Shown here one piece after another: positions 26,820-38,800 of a DNA stretch of 64,000 bases (position 1 is its first letter; each line of letters begins with the position of its first letter). The stretch spans positions 5,784,238 to 5,848,237 of the forward strand of contig NC_081137.1 of the NCBI RefSeq assembly GCF_958295425.1. Direction: 5' to 3'. The notes beneath the pieces are model-generated. The model was not told the origin of the DNA. It made no database searches and saw only the letters and a list, made by a program, of their open reading frames with translations. Made by a program: the position numbers and the translations under genes. Source of the stretch: Solea solea (Eukaryota > Chordata > Actinopteri > Pleuronectiformes > Soleidae).

Positions 26820-27280
26820 AAACAGAAACTCGTAACGGGTCAGGGAAGGACCCAAATGCAGTACATGAGGGCAGGCAGACAGTTGGTAATGACGTTTATT
26901 CACACAAAGTTCAGCGATAGTTCAATGACGGCACAATTGCATAACTTGCTTCTTGGGGTGCAGCCAGTGATCCCTGTGGCTGAAACAGCAAACAGACTCT
27001 GAGGAGATAGCAGGAAATGGACCTGAGGCTGAGCTATTCCGACACAGAAAGCAGACCGAAGACAGGTGGGGAGCAGGCAGGGTCCAAACCGGGGAATCAG
27101 TCCAATCAGGCACTGAGTGAACTGAGAGGGGAGTTTATATACTGGGTTGATTGGTGATCAGAGGCAGCTGAGTGCAACAGGTGGGGAGAGTTGGGCTAAT
27201 GAGCAGGGAGTGGCCAGCAGGCAGGTGAGGAGAAGGAGGGGCTGGTGGAAACACTGGGAGCTGAGGTGACGTACGTTAAT
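26820..27280. mobile_element. Non-autonomous repeat of fish type (GGACCCAAATGCAG family)
   Basis: The stretch begins GGTCAGGGAAGGACCCAAAT and includes a GTTTATTCAC segment and a long G/A-rich tail rich in CAGGTGGGGAG-type units. A related G/A-rich tail occurs near 62030-62180. The family is familiar from fish genomes, but I cannot name it. Confidence 0.45.
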
Positions 27281-28029
27281 CGTACCAACATAAAAAACGT
27301 GTCAGTTTGTAAGAGAATATCAGTTCATTTTAACAACTGGAAAATGTGTATCTAGTCTGGCCAGTAGGGGGCTGGTCAAGTGAAAAAAAATAGCAACTGT
27401 GCTTTAATAGAATTTCGAAATAAAAATATAGTTCACAACAAAAGCGTTTTCACGTAGACTTTTTATCATCAGTGATGACTTATACAAAGTGCAACTGAAA
27501 TGTTAGCAGACAAAAGTTCACAGAGGAGGAGGTCCTACAACCTGTGCACTTCCTGGAGGAGGAGGAGCTAATGTTTCTTTTGCTGATAATATGTCAATAA
27601 TACCTCATACTATCACACTTGGAACTATTCCTTTTTCTCTCTATATTCAATGGGAATCAGTGGAATTCAGTGGGTGGATGTGATTTACAGAGACTCACTA
27701 AAACCTGGTTCATCTCATCTGAACAGAAAACTGAAACAAAGGTTGCCTCTCACCACTTCCTGGAATGAAGCGCCATCTAGTGGATCCAGTATACAATTAC
27801 AGTAAGCATCTCTTTTTCCGTCTCCTGTCTATTATTTAAAAAAAAAAGAGGACAATAGTATATTTCAGGGTTAGAAACGTGAAGACAATTTATGTTATTA
27901 TATTTCACAGCACAATTTTTCGCTTATTTTAAAGTTTATTGTAAGTTTATTTTGGGCAGCATGGACATTTTAGTGCATTCATTGGAGTCTGAGCCAAGTT
28001 ATTGATGCTTTGACGTCAGGTGAGTGAAA

Positions 28030-28259
28030 CACACCCCGCATCCTCCTGCTCCAGCACAGAAGTGCCTGAGCTGAGGTGTGCGCACATGAGCGCACATGAG
28101 CGCCTCCCGCCCGGACACTGCACCAGTGGACGGTAACGTGCCTGAGCTGCGGCTGCTCGTTCCCGACACCGCGTCCCGCTGCAGACTTCCCACCCCCGGT
28201 CCCGGTCCCGCTCCCAGTACCAGGGAGGAGAAGGTTGAACCGGAAAAACGCCTGGAGTC
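28030..28259 (+). promoter_or_regulatory. CpG-rich promoter and 5' UTR of mcf2
   Basis: A GC- and CpG-rich block rises abruptly out of AT-rich DNA and runs into the mcf2 start codon at 28260. It fits a TATA-less CpG-island promoter plus 5' UTR. Confidence 0.5.
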
Positions 28260-31200
28260 ATGGCCGAGTCCAACCCACTGCGGGGGTTCCCCCGTCTGCG
28301 CCGGGCCGCGGTAAGATCCGCCGGAGGAGGAGTAGGAGGAGAAGGAGGAGGAGGAGGAGGGAAGGCAGTGAGGATACTGCAGCAGAGAGATGAGGAGAGG
28401 TGGAGGAGCTGTAGAGGGAGAGAGAGATAGAGAGAGGAAGGCTGGGGTGTTTTAAAACTGCAGTGCAAACGTGGTTCTTCCAGTAACAGCCTGTTCAGAT
28501 TCAGAGATCTGCAGGACAGGCCAATGACAAATGTGTGTGTTTGTGTTTGTGTCTGTCACCTCTGTAGGACCTTTTTCTGGCATAAACACTGACCTTGTAG
28601 TCTCAGTAGTCCTCATGGAGGCAAAAAAACCTGGTCCTGATGAGGAGGGACTAGCTAAGTTTAGGGTTAATATTTGAATTGTGGTTAGATTGTGCTTATA
28701 GGCATTAACTTGTTATGTTTGGGGTGAGGGCTAATGCTTTGGTTAGGCTGTCCAAATGAATGGAAGTCCCAGGAAGTGTAGCTGTGCAAACCAGTGTGTG
28801 TGTGTGTGAACTGCAGTGTGTAATGTGCTTAAGTTTGTGCAGCTTTGTAGAACAGTCTGTGTCTCCAACAGCCCAGAGTGTGAATGTGATGCTGTGCTGA
28901 AACCAATGCACCTTCCACCATTTAGTCTGCTGTATGAAGTAAAGAGAGGGATCACGCTCATTATGTCTGTGTAAAAGTCTGCTGTTGAAAGCTGCAACTT
29001 TGGAAACTGTGGCCTGTAATTGCAGAACATCAGTCACATGAACTGCTGATGACAAACCAGCAGTTTCAATGCAGGGTCTGATTAATGCTTTTATTAAAGG
29101 TTAGAAGTGTAAAAATTCATCATCAGTGCCAATGTACGCAGTATGCTGGAACCATAGAATATAAAAAAAGTGTGAAAACCTCAAAATCTCATGATGTCTG
29201 CAAACAAAAAAATGCTGAAATCACAGACCTCGAAAAAAAAACCCCACACACCCTCAGACCAGTTAACTATTGATTAGTTGTAGATAATTAAAATGTTGTC
29301 GTTAAAAACCTCAGGCTGACGTTTGCAAAATCCTGTGAGATAATGTGTCGTCGACTGGAAAGCACCAACCAAAAGGATTGAGTTTGAATGATTTGTGGAG
29401 CAGTGGATAATGAAGAAGGACACATGAGCAGAGTCAGCCAGACACTTAAGACCTCCCAGACTGACACAGAGCGATGCTGATGCAGTGTTGAGACTGCATG
29501 TCCAACGCCAATCTGCTGTCATGTCCACACTTCTCTCTCTCTGACCACTTCCTGTCGTTTTCCTGGTCTGTAGTAGCCACCGTATCGTCCAGGAATGCTG
29601 TGGAAAATAGTAAATCCACGCAGTTAAGGCGACATTGTTATTATATCTGTGATGAATTGCTTGCAAATGAGGCTTTTGGTGCAAAATGAGAAAATAGCAT
29701 TTGTTTTGGTCTGTGATCCTTGTGCAAGTGTGACACCTAGTGGCAAAATGTGTCATGTATTCAACCTCTTATGACCTCCTGTGGAAGTGGAATATTTTTC
29801 ATGTATTACCCTCTGGTGTTGTCATTTGTCCTGACACTCATTTCCCCCCTGTTCCGGTTCCGGCGTCTATTAATATCCCGGAACCGGGAACAGGGCAAAA
29901 CAAAATGACACACTGCCTCTTTCAGACATCATTTCCAGGCAATCTGCATTTGGTCTTGGTGCTCAATCCCAGCAGCCTGTTAGGTTCGGCCCCCAGTCCG
30001 TCTTCAAGCACCGACCTGGGCTTTCGCTTCAGCCAGGATGACTTCCTGCTGAAAATGCCGGTGAGAAAAATGATGATGACTGACGGAAGTCAAGAGTTGA
30101 TGTTTCTTTTTTAAAAATGACATTTCTTTACCTCATTAATAACCCCCTATAAAATAATACTTCTGTGGTCCAGAGATTTTGTGTGTGTGTGTGTATGTAG
30201 TATATATATATATGTTCTTTTTTTCTTATTTATAACATTTCTTTGAACACATTCTGACCTTTTCTGCACTTCTTTTTCCTTAACCCTGCTTTTTTTTAAT
30301 ATCCTTTTTTTTAGCCCAACCTATAGGCAATCTGATGAAAAAAAATAAAAGCATTCACCACCAAAAGTACTCAAAATGTTTAAAATCAGATTGAATTTGT
30401 GAAATTTGAAAAATACTTCACAGTTCGAAGTTCACTTGGCTCGTTTTTTATGAACAAAACAAAAGAAAAACAAACTATTTTGTGTTTTCTGCACAATTAT
30501 TGCGACTTTATATCTCTACTTAATATGCAATATAAAATGAATCATAACTTTGACTCAACAACACATAAGAAGAAGAAAAAAAACAATACATTTTTAAAGC
30601 CTCAATATGTGACCTATAAACACACACCCCAGGATGTCCATATAAGGAGTTGTGTGTTATTCCCACGTGAGAGTCTGACACAAAATGCATTTTAGCTGAG
30701 TCATGTTGGGGCCTTTGAAATGACTCAGCACAAATGTGTTTTTAACAGCTTCACAGTTCAGTGATGGTCTAAAATGACTCTGTCGGACTGATATTAAAAA
30801 GGTTCATAAAAAAAGATTTTATTATGATATATTGATTGGAAAAAGAATTGTTTCACGATATTCTACACATGAATGCAGACAGAAAGTGTCTCTAAATTCA
30901 CACGTTCATACATGAATGAGTTGTTGTGTTCTGCTGTCGTTCTTCGTCGAGGTGGTGATGCTGCGCTCAGTCGGAGAACTTCTGCGCTACATCGATGAAA
31001 ACCACCTGACGTCGGACTTCACTGCAAAAGTCGAGGTCTGCCAGAGCGACTGGATCGTCCTACGCACGGTATCTACCAAAGCACTGCTCACTGCTGCTCA
31101 CATTATGTTTAATATCATCCTGAGACTCACTGAGGAATGTGTGTGTGTGTGTGTGTTGTGGTACGTACAGTCCATTGAGACCTTCGCAGTGACAGTGAAG

Positions 31201-34200
31201 GAGATCGCGCAGCTCCTGCAGGGCTTTGGATCCGAACTTTCGGAGACCGAAATGCCAGACGAATCAAACGCCATCGAGTTCCTGCTGCACGCGCACACAC
31301 AGCGATACCGACAGATGAAGGTTTGCGGCTCCCCTGTCTTTTGTTCGTCTTGTGTTCCTTACAGATGTTATTGTGCGCTTCACCTGATGTCATTTTCCCC
31401 ATCTGTGGTTCCAGGATGACATCCGCCGTGTGATGAAAGAAGGACGCCTCCTTCTGTCCAACCTGCAAACTGTCAAGGCCACAAAGAGAGATGCGGAGGA
31501 GGAGAGGGAAATACAGACAGACATGGACACTGTCCATAGGTTATAAGACTCATCTCATTGAAGCTTTGTTTTTACCAGGCAGCTTGTTTTAAAGTCTCCG
31601 TGTTGTGTATGTTGCAGGCTTTTGAATCAGCTCAGAGACATGGAGGAGGCATTTGATGGCTTCTTTGAGAAACACCACCTGAAGCTGCAGCAGTTTCTCC
31701 AGCTGCTGCAGTATGAAATCAGCTTCCAGCAGGTGTGACGGCGGGGGTTTTCATTTCTTGTACCACTGCTTTGCCTCCGTGACGCTTAACTCCGACTCCC
31801 GTGTGTAGATGGACGAGGCGCTGGAGCAGGTCTCTGCCCAGGAGAAGGGGATCGCCTCGGTGGGAACCACGCTGGTTCAAACGGAGCAACTTCTCAAAGA
31901 CCTGGAGATGCTGGATGGACAAGCTGAGGTCAGAGACAACATGCACACGACTGAAAACAGGAAATACATTCATAAGACCATGTTTTGCGTCAGGGTTTAT
32001 GGCATCGACTGGAGCTTTAAAATAATATTTAGTACGGTTTATAGGCAGAAAATGAACGTACTACCCATAAGTGTGTTTGTATCGTCGTATAATTAAGTAT
32101 AATTTAAAATGAACATTTTTATAGCCTTCAAATATGGGGCGATATGGGGTCCTTGCTTTACAGAGGCCGCCATCTTGTGCCGACATGTTTGGAAGAGGAC
32201 TAAAGCCACTGTAGTTTCTTAATATGCATGGATATCACAAATTCTTACATACATTCATTATATGAAATAATGATAATTATACTATCTTTGACGCCATGAG
32301 CACATTTTACTGATTTTTATTCATATCATGTCATGAAATATTCTCAAAAGTTCATTAAAACTAAACTAAAACTCAATTTTTTTTGTTTTCGTGGGTCAGG
32401 AGGAGATGGCTCACGCTCAGGTGTTGATCCTGCACGGTCACCAGTTGGCCACCAACCACCACTACGCCCTGGCCCTCATCATCCAGCACTGCAACGAGCT
32501 GCGACACCACTGCGACGTCATCACCAACACCATACGCACCAAGCGCGCCTCGCTCACTCGGGCCCGAGACCTGCTGCGACGCCTCGAAGATGTAAGAGAT
32601 ACACTTTTATGTAGTCTGTGTCCCTTTGATTTATGTCCCCAGAGCTCAGCTGTGTGTGAGTTCAAAGCTCTAATCTAACCATTTCTTATCTTATTTTTTT
32701 TAACTTAACAGTATGAATAATGTGCCTTAAAGCACAGTTGTTACATCAATCTGGTTTTTGGTGTTTGCAGGCGCTTCGGTGGTGTGATGAAGGCGCTTAT
32801 CTTCTGGCGAGTCAGATGGTCGACAAGTTTCAGACCAAAGAGGGAGCTCAGGAGGCGCTGCACTACCTGAGCTGTCACCAGGAGAGGGCGCCGTCGGCAG
32901 TGAAGAACAACCATGTAACTCTGAGTCTGGAGTTTGAAGCCATCCTCACCCCACAGCTGCAGGTAACACACGCCACAGACACAACGACGACACAGACGCA
33001 TACTCACCTTTGACCCACAGCTCTACTCAGCCCGTACCTTCATCTTCTTTCTAGTCCCAAATCGCCATGGTAACAGAGAAGCTGAACTCAATGCAGTCCA
33101 TGATCAGAAACAGGGAGCAGTGTTTGAGGAAGCTGGCAGATGTGCAGGTCAGACCCATTCAGCCGGTGGCTCCGAGGCCTGAACCTGACCAGACCTCACA
33201 ACGCTGCAAGTCCAACCTCTTCTCCCCCAAACATGGTACGAGACTCTTCCTCATCGCCGTCGTCTCACGCACCTCCTTCATTAACACGTGACGTGTCTTC
33301 CTCACTTATTATTTCAAAATGTCTGCAGGTGTCGACTTAAACGTCCTGAATTCCAAGTTCTCCTTTGACATACTCCCTGGCAAGAAAGCGGCGAGGAGGA
33401 ACAACTGTCAACGCAAGGTTTGTGTTGTTGTTTGATTTGTGTGGTTAAAAAAATTTAGATTGTCAAAAAAGTCAAACAAGTAAATAGTACAAGTGGTAAC
33501 AAACATAAGAGTGCAAAAGTCACTGTTATTTTTACATTTCTTTCTTTTTATTTTAATTAACCCCTAGTGCACCCATGGTAAATTGCCGTAGGAATAAAAC
33601 ACAACTCCTTACATGGACATCCTGTCTGTTTGTAGATCACATATTCAGGCTTTAAAAAATGCAGTTTTTCCGTCTTCTTATGTGTTGTTGAGTCAAAGTT
33701 ATGATTCATTTTATATCACATTTTTAGTAGTGATATAAAGTAGCAATAGTTGTGCAGAAGTCAGAAAATAGAACATTTTTTTCTTTTGTTTTTGTTCCTA
33801 AAAACAAACAAAGTGAACTTTGAACTGTGATGCATTTCCAAATTTCACAAATTCAGTCCGATTTTGAAAATTTTTAGTACTTTTTGCTCAGGTGGGTTTA
33901 TATAGTTGGTGAAAATGATTTTTTTGCAGTTCTTATTTTGTCTAAATGAGACAAAACATCTGCTGTGTCATGTGATGAGTTCTAGAAATATGCCAGAATT
34001 TAAATTGTGTGAAATGTGTGTGTGTGTGTGTGTTCTCAGATTGAGGTGATGCATGATTACCAAGGCAACCGCAGCTGTCTGTATGGCCCCAATCCTGAGA
34101 CTGATTCAGAGGTGGAAGACAATCCAGAGCAGGTCACTCGGTGCGCAGGCTTTCACCTCTTTCACCTCAGCTTAACCTCTGTTTGTTGCACCTGTGTGTG

Positions 34201-35811
34201 TGTGTGTGAGCCATATAGGACATTTTAATTCATTCAGTCGCATTAATCATTAATTTCATTTTATTTTCATTATTCCCTTCCTCTTATTCTCTGTAGACAT
34301 ATTATAAAGGAGCTGATTGCTACAGAGAGGATCTATGTGGACGAACTTCTCTCTGTCCTTCTGGTGAGTTTCACATTCTATGGCATTTTTCAGTTCCTGT
34401 TGCAGAGAATGAGGCTTTTCAATGAGAGAGAGAGTTAAGATGTTTACATGGAATTAAGGTTCGCCCACTGTATTTGACCTTATACCACACAGAAGGCTCA
34501 TTATAAAATGAAAAAGAGATGAAAAGTTGTTTTTATTTCCAGTTTTTATAGACCGTATACAAAACAAATTCTACAAATTCTACTAATTCACAATGGTACT
34601 CGTATGATGTGCCGCACTTAATGATTGACATCATGGTCTATGGATAGAAGACCAGAAAGAGGCGAGCGAGGCCATGAAAGCTGAAGTGCATGACTCTCAG
34701 ATATGAACAAGTGTCCATTAGTGGTGCGTCTTAAGTGAGTGGACGATATGTCTGTGAATGCAGGAAATGGACTGTACATGGACTTAGAGTCGTCCTTTTC
34801 AATGCCCACTTCCTCCGCTTGGTCGAAAACACCAAGAAACACCCACAAACAAAAGGTCTTGTCCTAACCCTCACAGACCGGACTCATGCAGACAGCCTCT
34901 CTCTATCTCTCTCTTCCCAAACTGTCAGAAATACACCTTTAGTGTTGTAGATTCACTGCTCTCCATGCTCCATGTGCTCCTTTTGAAATGGAGTTCTTTT
35001 TGCAGCCCCCTGGTGGATGACTGGTTAATCCCATCATACTTCTGGGCTTCACCTTTCAACCTGGAAGATTAAATCAATTTTGAACAGAAATGTACAGAAC
35101 AGAATAATATACATCTCTATATAAAACGACACTGATTACTCTCAGCACATTTGGTCTGTGGTTTGGTCTCTGTTGAATTCGGGATGCTGATGGCGTTTGG
35201 GACAAAGGATGATTTGAAAACACGGGGACACAGTCGCACCTCCCGGACTTCAGAAGCTGGAACTGAGTTAATGGTTTTCCCTTCCTCGTCCTCTCCTCTT
35301 ATCAGGGCTACCGGGCAGAAATGGAGGACCCGTCTGTGGCTTATCTTCTTCCTGCCACTCTGCGCAGCCAGAAGGACGTTCTGTTTGGCAACATGCCAGA
35401 GATTTACCAGTTTCACAGCAGGCAAGACCTCCCCCCGACACACAGATACTTCACACATGGACACACACATACAAGCTGTTATCATTATTATTATTATTAT
35501 TGTTATTATTATTGTTTTCTGTTCAGGATGTTTCTTCAAGATCTGCAGCGATGCCTGGAGACGCCAGAGAGGGTGGGGGCCTGCTTCTTACAGCGGGTGA
35601 GAAAACGCGATAAACGGATAAACGTTGTCGCTTCATGGGCGCTGATGTGACACAACCCCTTTAAGTGTGCGTTTGTGTTTGCGTGAGCAGAAAGAGAAGT
35701 TCCAGGTGTACGAGCGTTACTGCCAAAACAAGCCTCGCTCCGAGTTGCTATGGAGACAGTGCTCCGATTCGCCCTTCTTCCAGGTAGTTACAAAATGAAT
35801 ATGGAATGAGA

Positions 35812-35877
<66 letters not shown>

Positions 35878-38800
35878 TATAATATATCTATATATTGTCT
35901 CTCTCTCTCTCTCTGCAGGACTGCCAGAAGAAGTTGGATCACAAACTGGGTTTGGGCTCTTACCTCCTGAAACCAGTCCAACGTCTCACCAAGTACCAGC
36001 TGCTACTCAAGGTTTGGTAAATCTGGCCCAGTGTAGAAATGCATCTACATCTCAAGTGGATGATTTGTCAAGTTTCAGACAGACAGGATGTTGTTTAAAG
36101 ACATGAACGCAGGCAGACAAAATACTCAACATCAGATCATAGACACACTGAAGAAAACACGGAGCTGTCATTCTGTCTCTCTGCTGTCGCTCAGGAGCTG
36201 CTGAAGCACTGCACCGAGGCGCGATACCGCTGTGAACTCCAGGAGGCGCTGGACGCCATGCTGGAGCTGCTGAAGTCTGTCAACGACTCCATGCATCAGA
36301 TCGCCATCACTGGATATCAGGTGCCGGCTGGCCACCACCATTTTGTCGAAGCATAGTTTTTTTTAATGGTTAAATGACTCTACGGTGAATCATTTCTCCA
36401 TTTGTGTTTTTCATCCTTGTTTGTTGCTCCCGGTGAGGACACTTCTCATCTGTCAGTGTCTCCTCTGTTTGTCCCAGGGTGACCTCAGCCAGCTGGGCCG
36501 CATGGTGATGCAGGGAAGCTTCAGTGTGTGGATCAGCCACAAGAGGGCAGCGGTGCGAATGAAAGAGTTGGCCAGATTCAAACCCATGCAGAGGCATCTG
36601 TTCCTCTATGACCACGCGCTGCTCTTCTGCAAGCGCAGGGACGAGGACAACCACGACAGGACGCCCTTCTACAGCTTCAAGTCCTGCCTCAGAGTAACAA
36701 TGCATTACACACTCACTTTATTAGGTACAATTAGAAACAACCAGCAGTATTATCATTATAACGTCATTATACTTTTCAGCTTACTGTAATCACCCACCAT
36801 CGGTTGGTTTTGCCATTTATTTATTACTAGTTTGAATTACATAGATCTATTTGCTATGGAGTGTTCCACGTAGACGAGTGCAAATCACCACCACAAATAG
36901 GAAGAAAACACCAGCAAAGAACAAACAACACACAAACGCAAATTAAACACAACTGCAAATCACAAAACACAACAGAGATTAAATTGGCGGTGCCTTATAT
37001 TAAGTTTGATTAAAAAATAATAATGAATTAGTGTCCAAGTGTCACAGATCTGTGATTTTTAATTTACTAATTCATCCAATATCTACTCGCGAAGAGAATG
37101 TAAAAATCAGATTAGGCAGAAAACATCATGGGGTGCTGCGGGGGCGCTCAGGTGCCTCTAGGGGGAGCTGAAGCACCAGCAAGCCCCTCCTCAGCGCTGC
37201 CGACGAAAGGTAGACTCCTCCTGGCTGAGTGCGGTCCGCGCCCTCCCCTCTCGATAAATCTAATTGGAATCATCCACTTCCTGTTTGCCACTCGGACCTT
37301 CCACGGACGCGGAGCCAGCGGGAGCAGGAGCAGACACCCAGGAGGAGGACGAGGAGCAGCGCGAACAAACATGAGGTAGCTGCTGCTTAAACATGAGCCA
37401 CACATTTCTTAGACGTTGTGTTGTCGCTCTGTTCACACCTGTTAACATCCGACGTGAGTGATCCGGTCACAGGTGTTCAGATTACACATCTGCTAATGCT
37501 AATGTGACGTCACTGCTCCGCATGTAAACACGCACCTTTCATTTAATTTCTCTTCACATACACATTATGTTGTTTTCTGTTTGTTACAGAAAGGAAAATA
37601 ATACAGGAAATGATAATGTTATTATTTTCTCCGTTAATGGAGTATTTGTTGTCGATCAGTGTTTCTCAAACCTGGAAATGATGATTCTCAAATGTCTTTT
37701 TTTATCCACAAACCAAAAATGATTTAGTTTTAATCATTTCTTTGTTATAAGGAACAAAAAAAACGGAAAATGTTTAACATTTGCAACAAAAAAATTACAA
37801 CAAACAATTCATCGATTATTAAAGTATTTGACAATTGATTTAGTAATCGTTTAATAATGCAGTAATTGTTGCATCCCTATTTGTTTTATATTTAAAAAAA
37901 AAAGAAAATCATTGACACCATGGTATGAGTTATCACGATATTTGCGAAATCATATATTGCATACACTGACACAACAGGGCTAGTGAAAGTGAGCACTTGG
38001 CACCATCTAGTGGACTGAAATGTTCCTTTATTTATTTATTTTATTTTTTAATGCTTATCCACAAAAAAGTTTGACGTTTATTTGTAACATCAGTTAAAAA
38101 ATTTTACGGATATGATATTGTTTTTTAAAGACTTAAATCAAGCTTTATGATTTTACAGCTTCTTAAATGGCAACATGTTCTGCTTTCTTTGCTCCATAGA
38201 ACAAAGAAATCATTCAAACTCAATACTTTTTTGCTTTCCGGACAAAACAACACATTTGACAACATCATCATTTCCACCTTTGAAAAACCCTCATTAACAT
38301 TTTAGCTCATTTTATGGACCAATCCATCACTCTTTCACCCGTCATTTCATCACCTCACACGGACGATGTTAACAGCACTTGTCAACAGAGCCTCTGTTTA
38401 ATGTGTGCACGTCATTTTTACATTGTTAACAGGTGAAAACTATGGAGAACACAAAGTGACAAAATTCAATCAATAAATACACCATTAAATAATGACTCAA
38501 ATGTGTCATTCAAATGTGTCATTCATTCATTCATGTCTTAATGTGACATTCATTCATTAAAATACTTATTCATTTGATTTTATTAAAAACATTGACTATT
38601 TAGTGAATTATTTCATGGTCCTGTGTTGCAGTCTATCATCAATTGATTTGATGCTGACTTTGACACATCAAACCAATTCATCATGCACTGCAACACAGGA
38701 CCTTGAAATCATTCATTAAATAGTAATTATGTTTTTGTCAAAAATAGAATGAATTGGTATTTTAATTAATGAATGCCACATTTAATAAGACATGTTCGTA

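Larger units (their letters stand above)
24660..28020. other. Intergenic region between arr3 and mcf2 (head to head)
   Basis: I recognise no gene. The interval contains a dispersed repeat copy near 25770-25990 that recurs in mcf2 introns, a (CTGT)n tract near 26254-26270, a GC-richer dispersed repeat near 26820-27280 and AT-rich sequence. Reading frames such as that at 26688-27002 run through repeat DNA and have no recognisable domain. Confidence 0.55.

Noticed and set aside
26688..27002. 104-residue frame in the arr3-mcf2 interval
   Set aside because: It lies in dispersed-repeat sequence and has no recognisable domain or splice partner.
28016..28468. 150-residue Pro/Ser-rich antisense frame
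   Set aside because: It is antisense to the mcf2 first exon and its CpG-rich promoter, with no homology or splice context.
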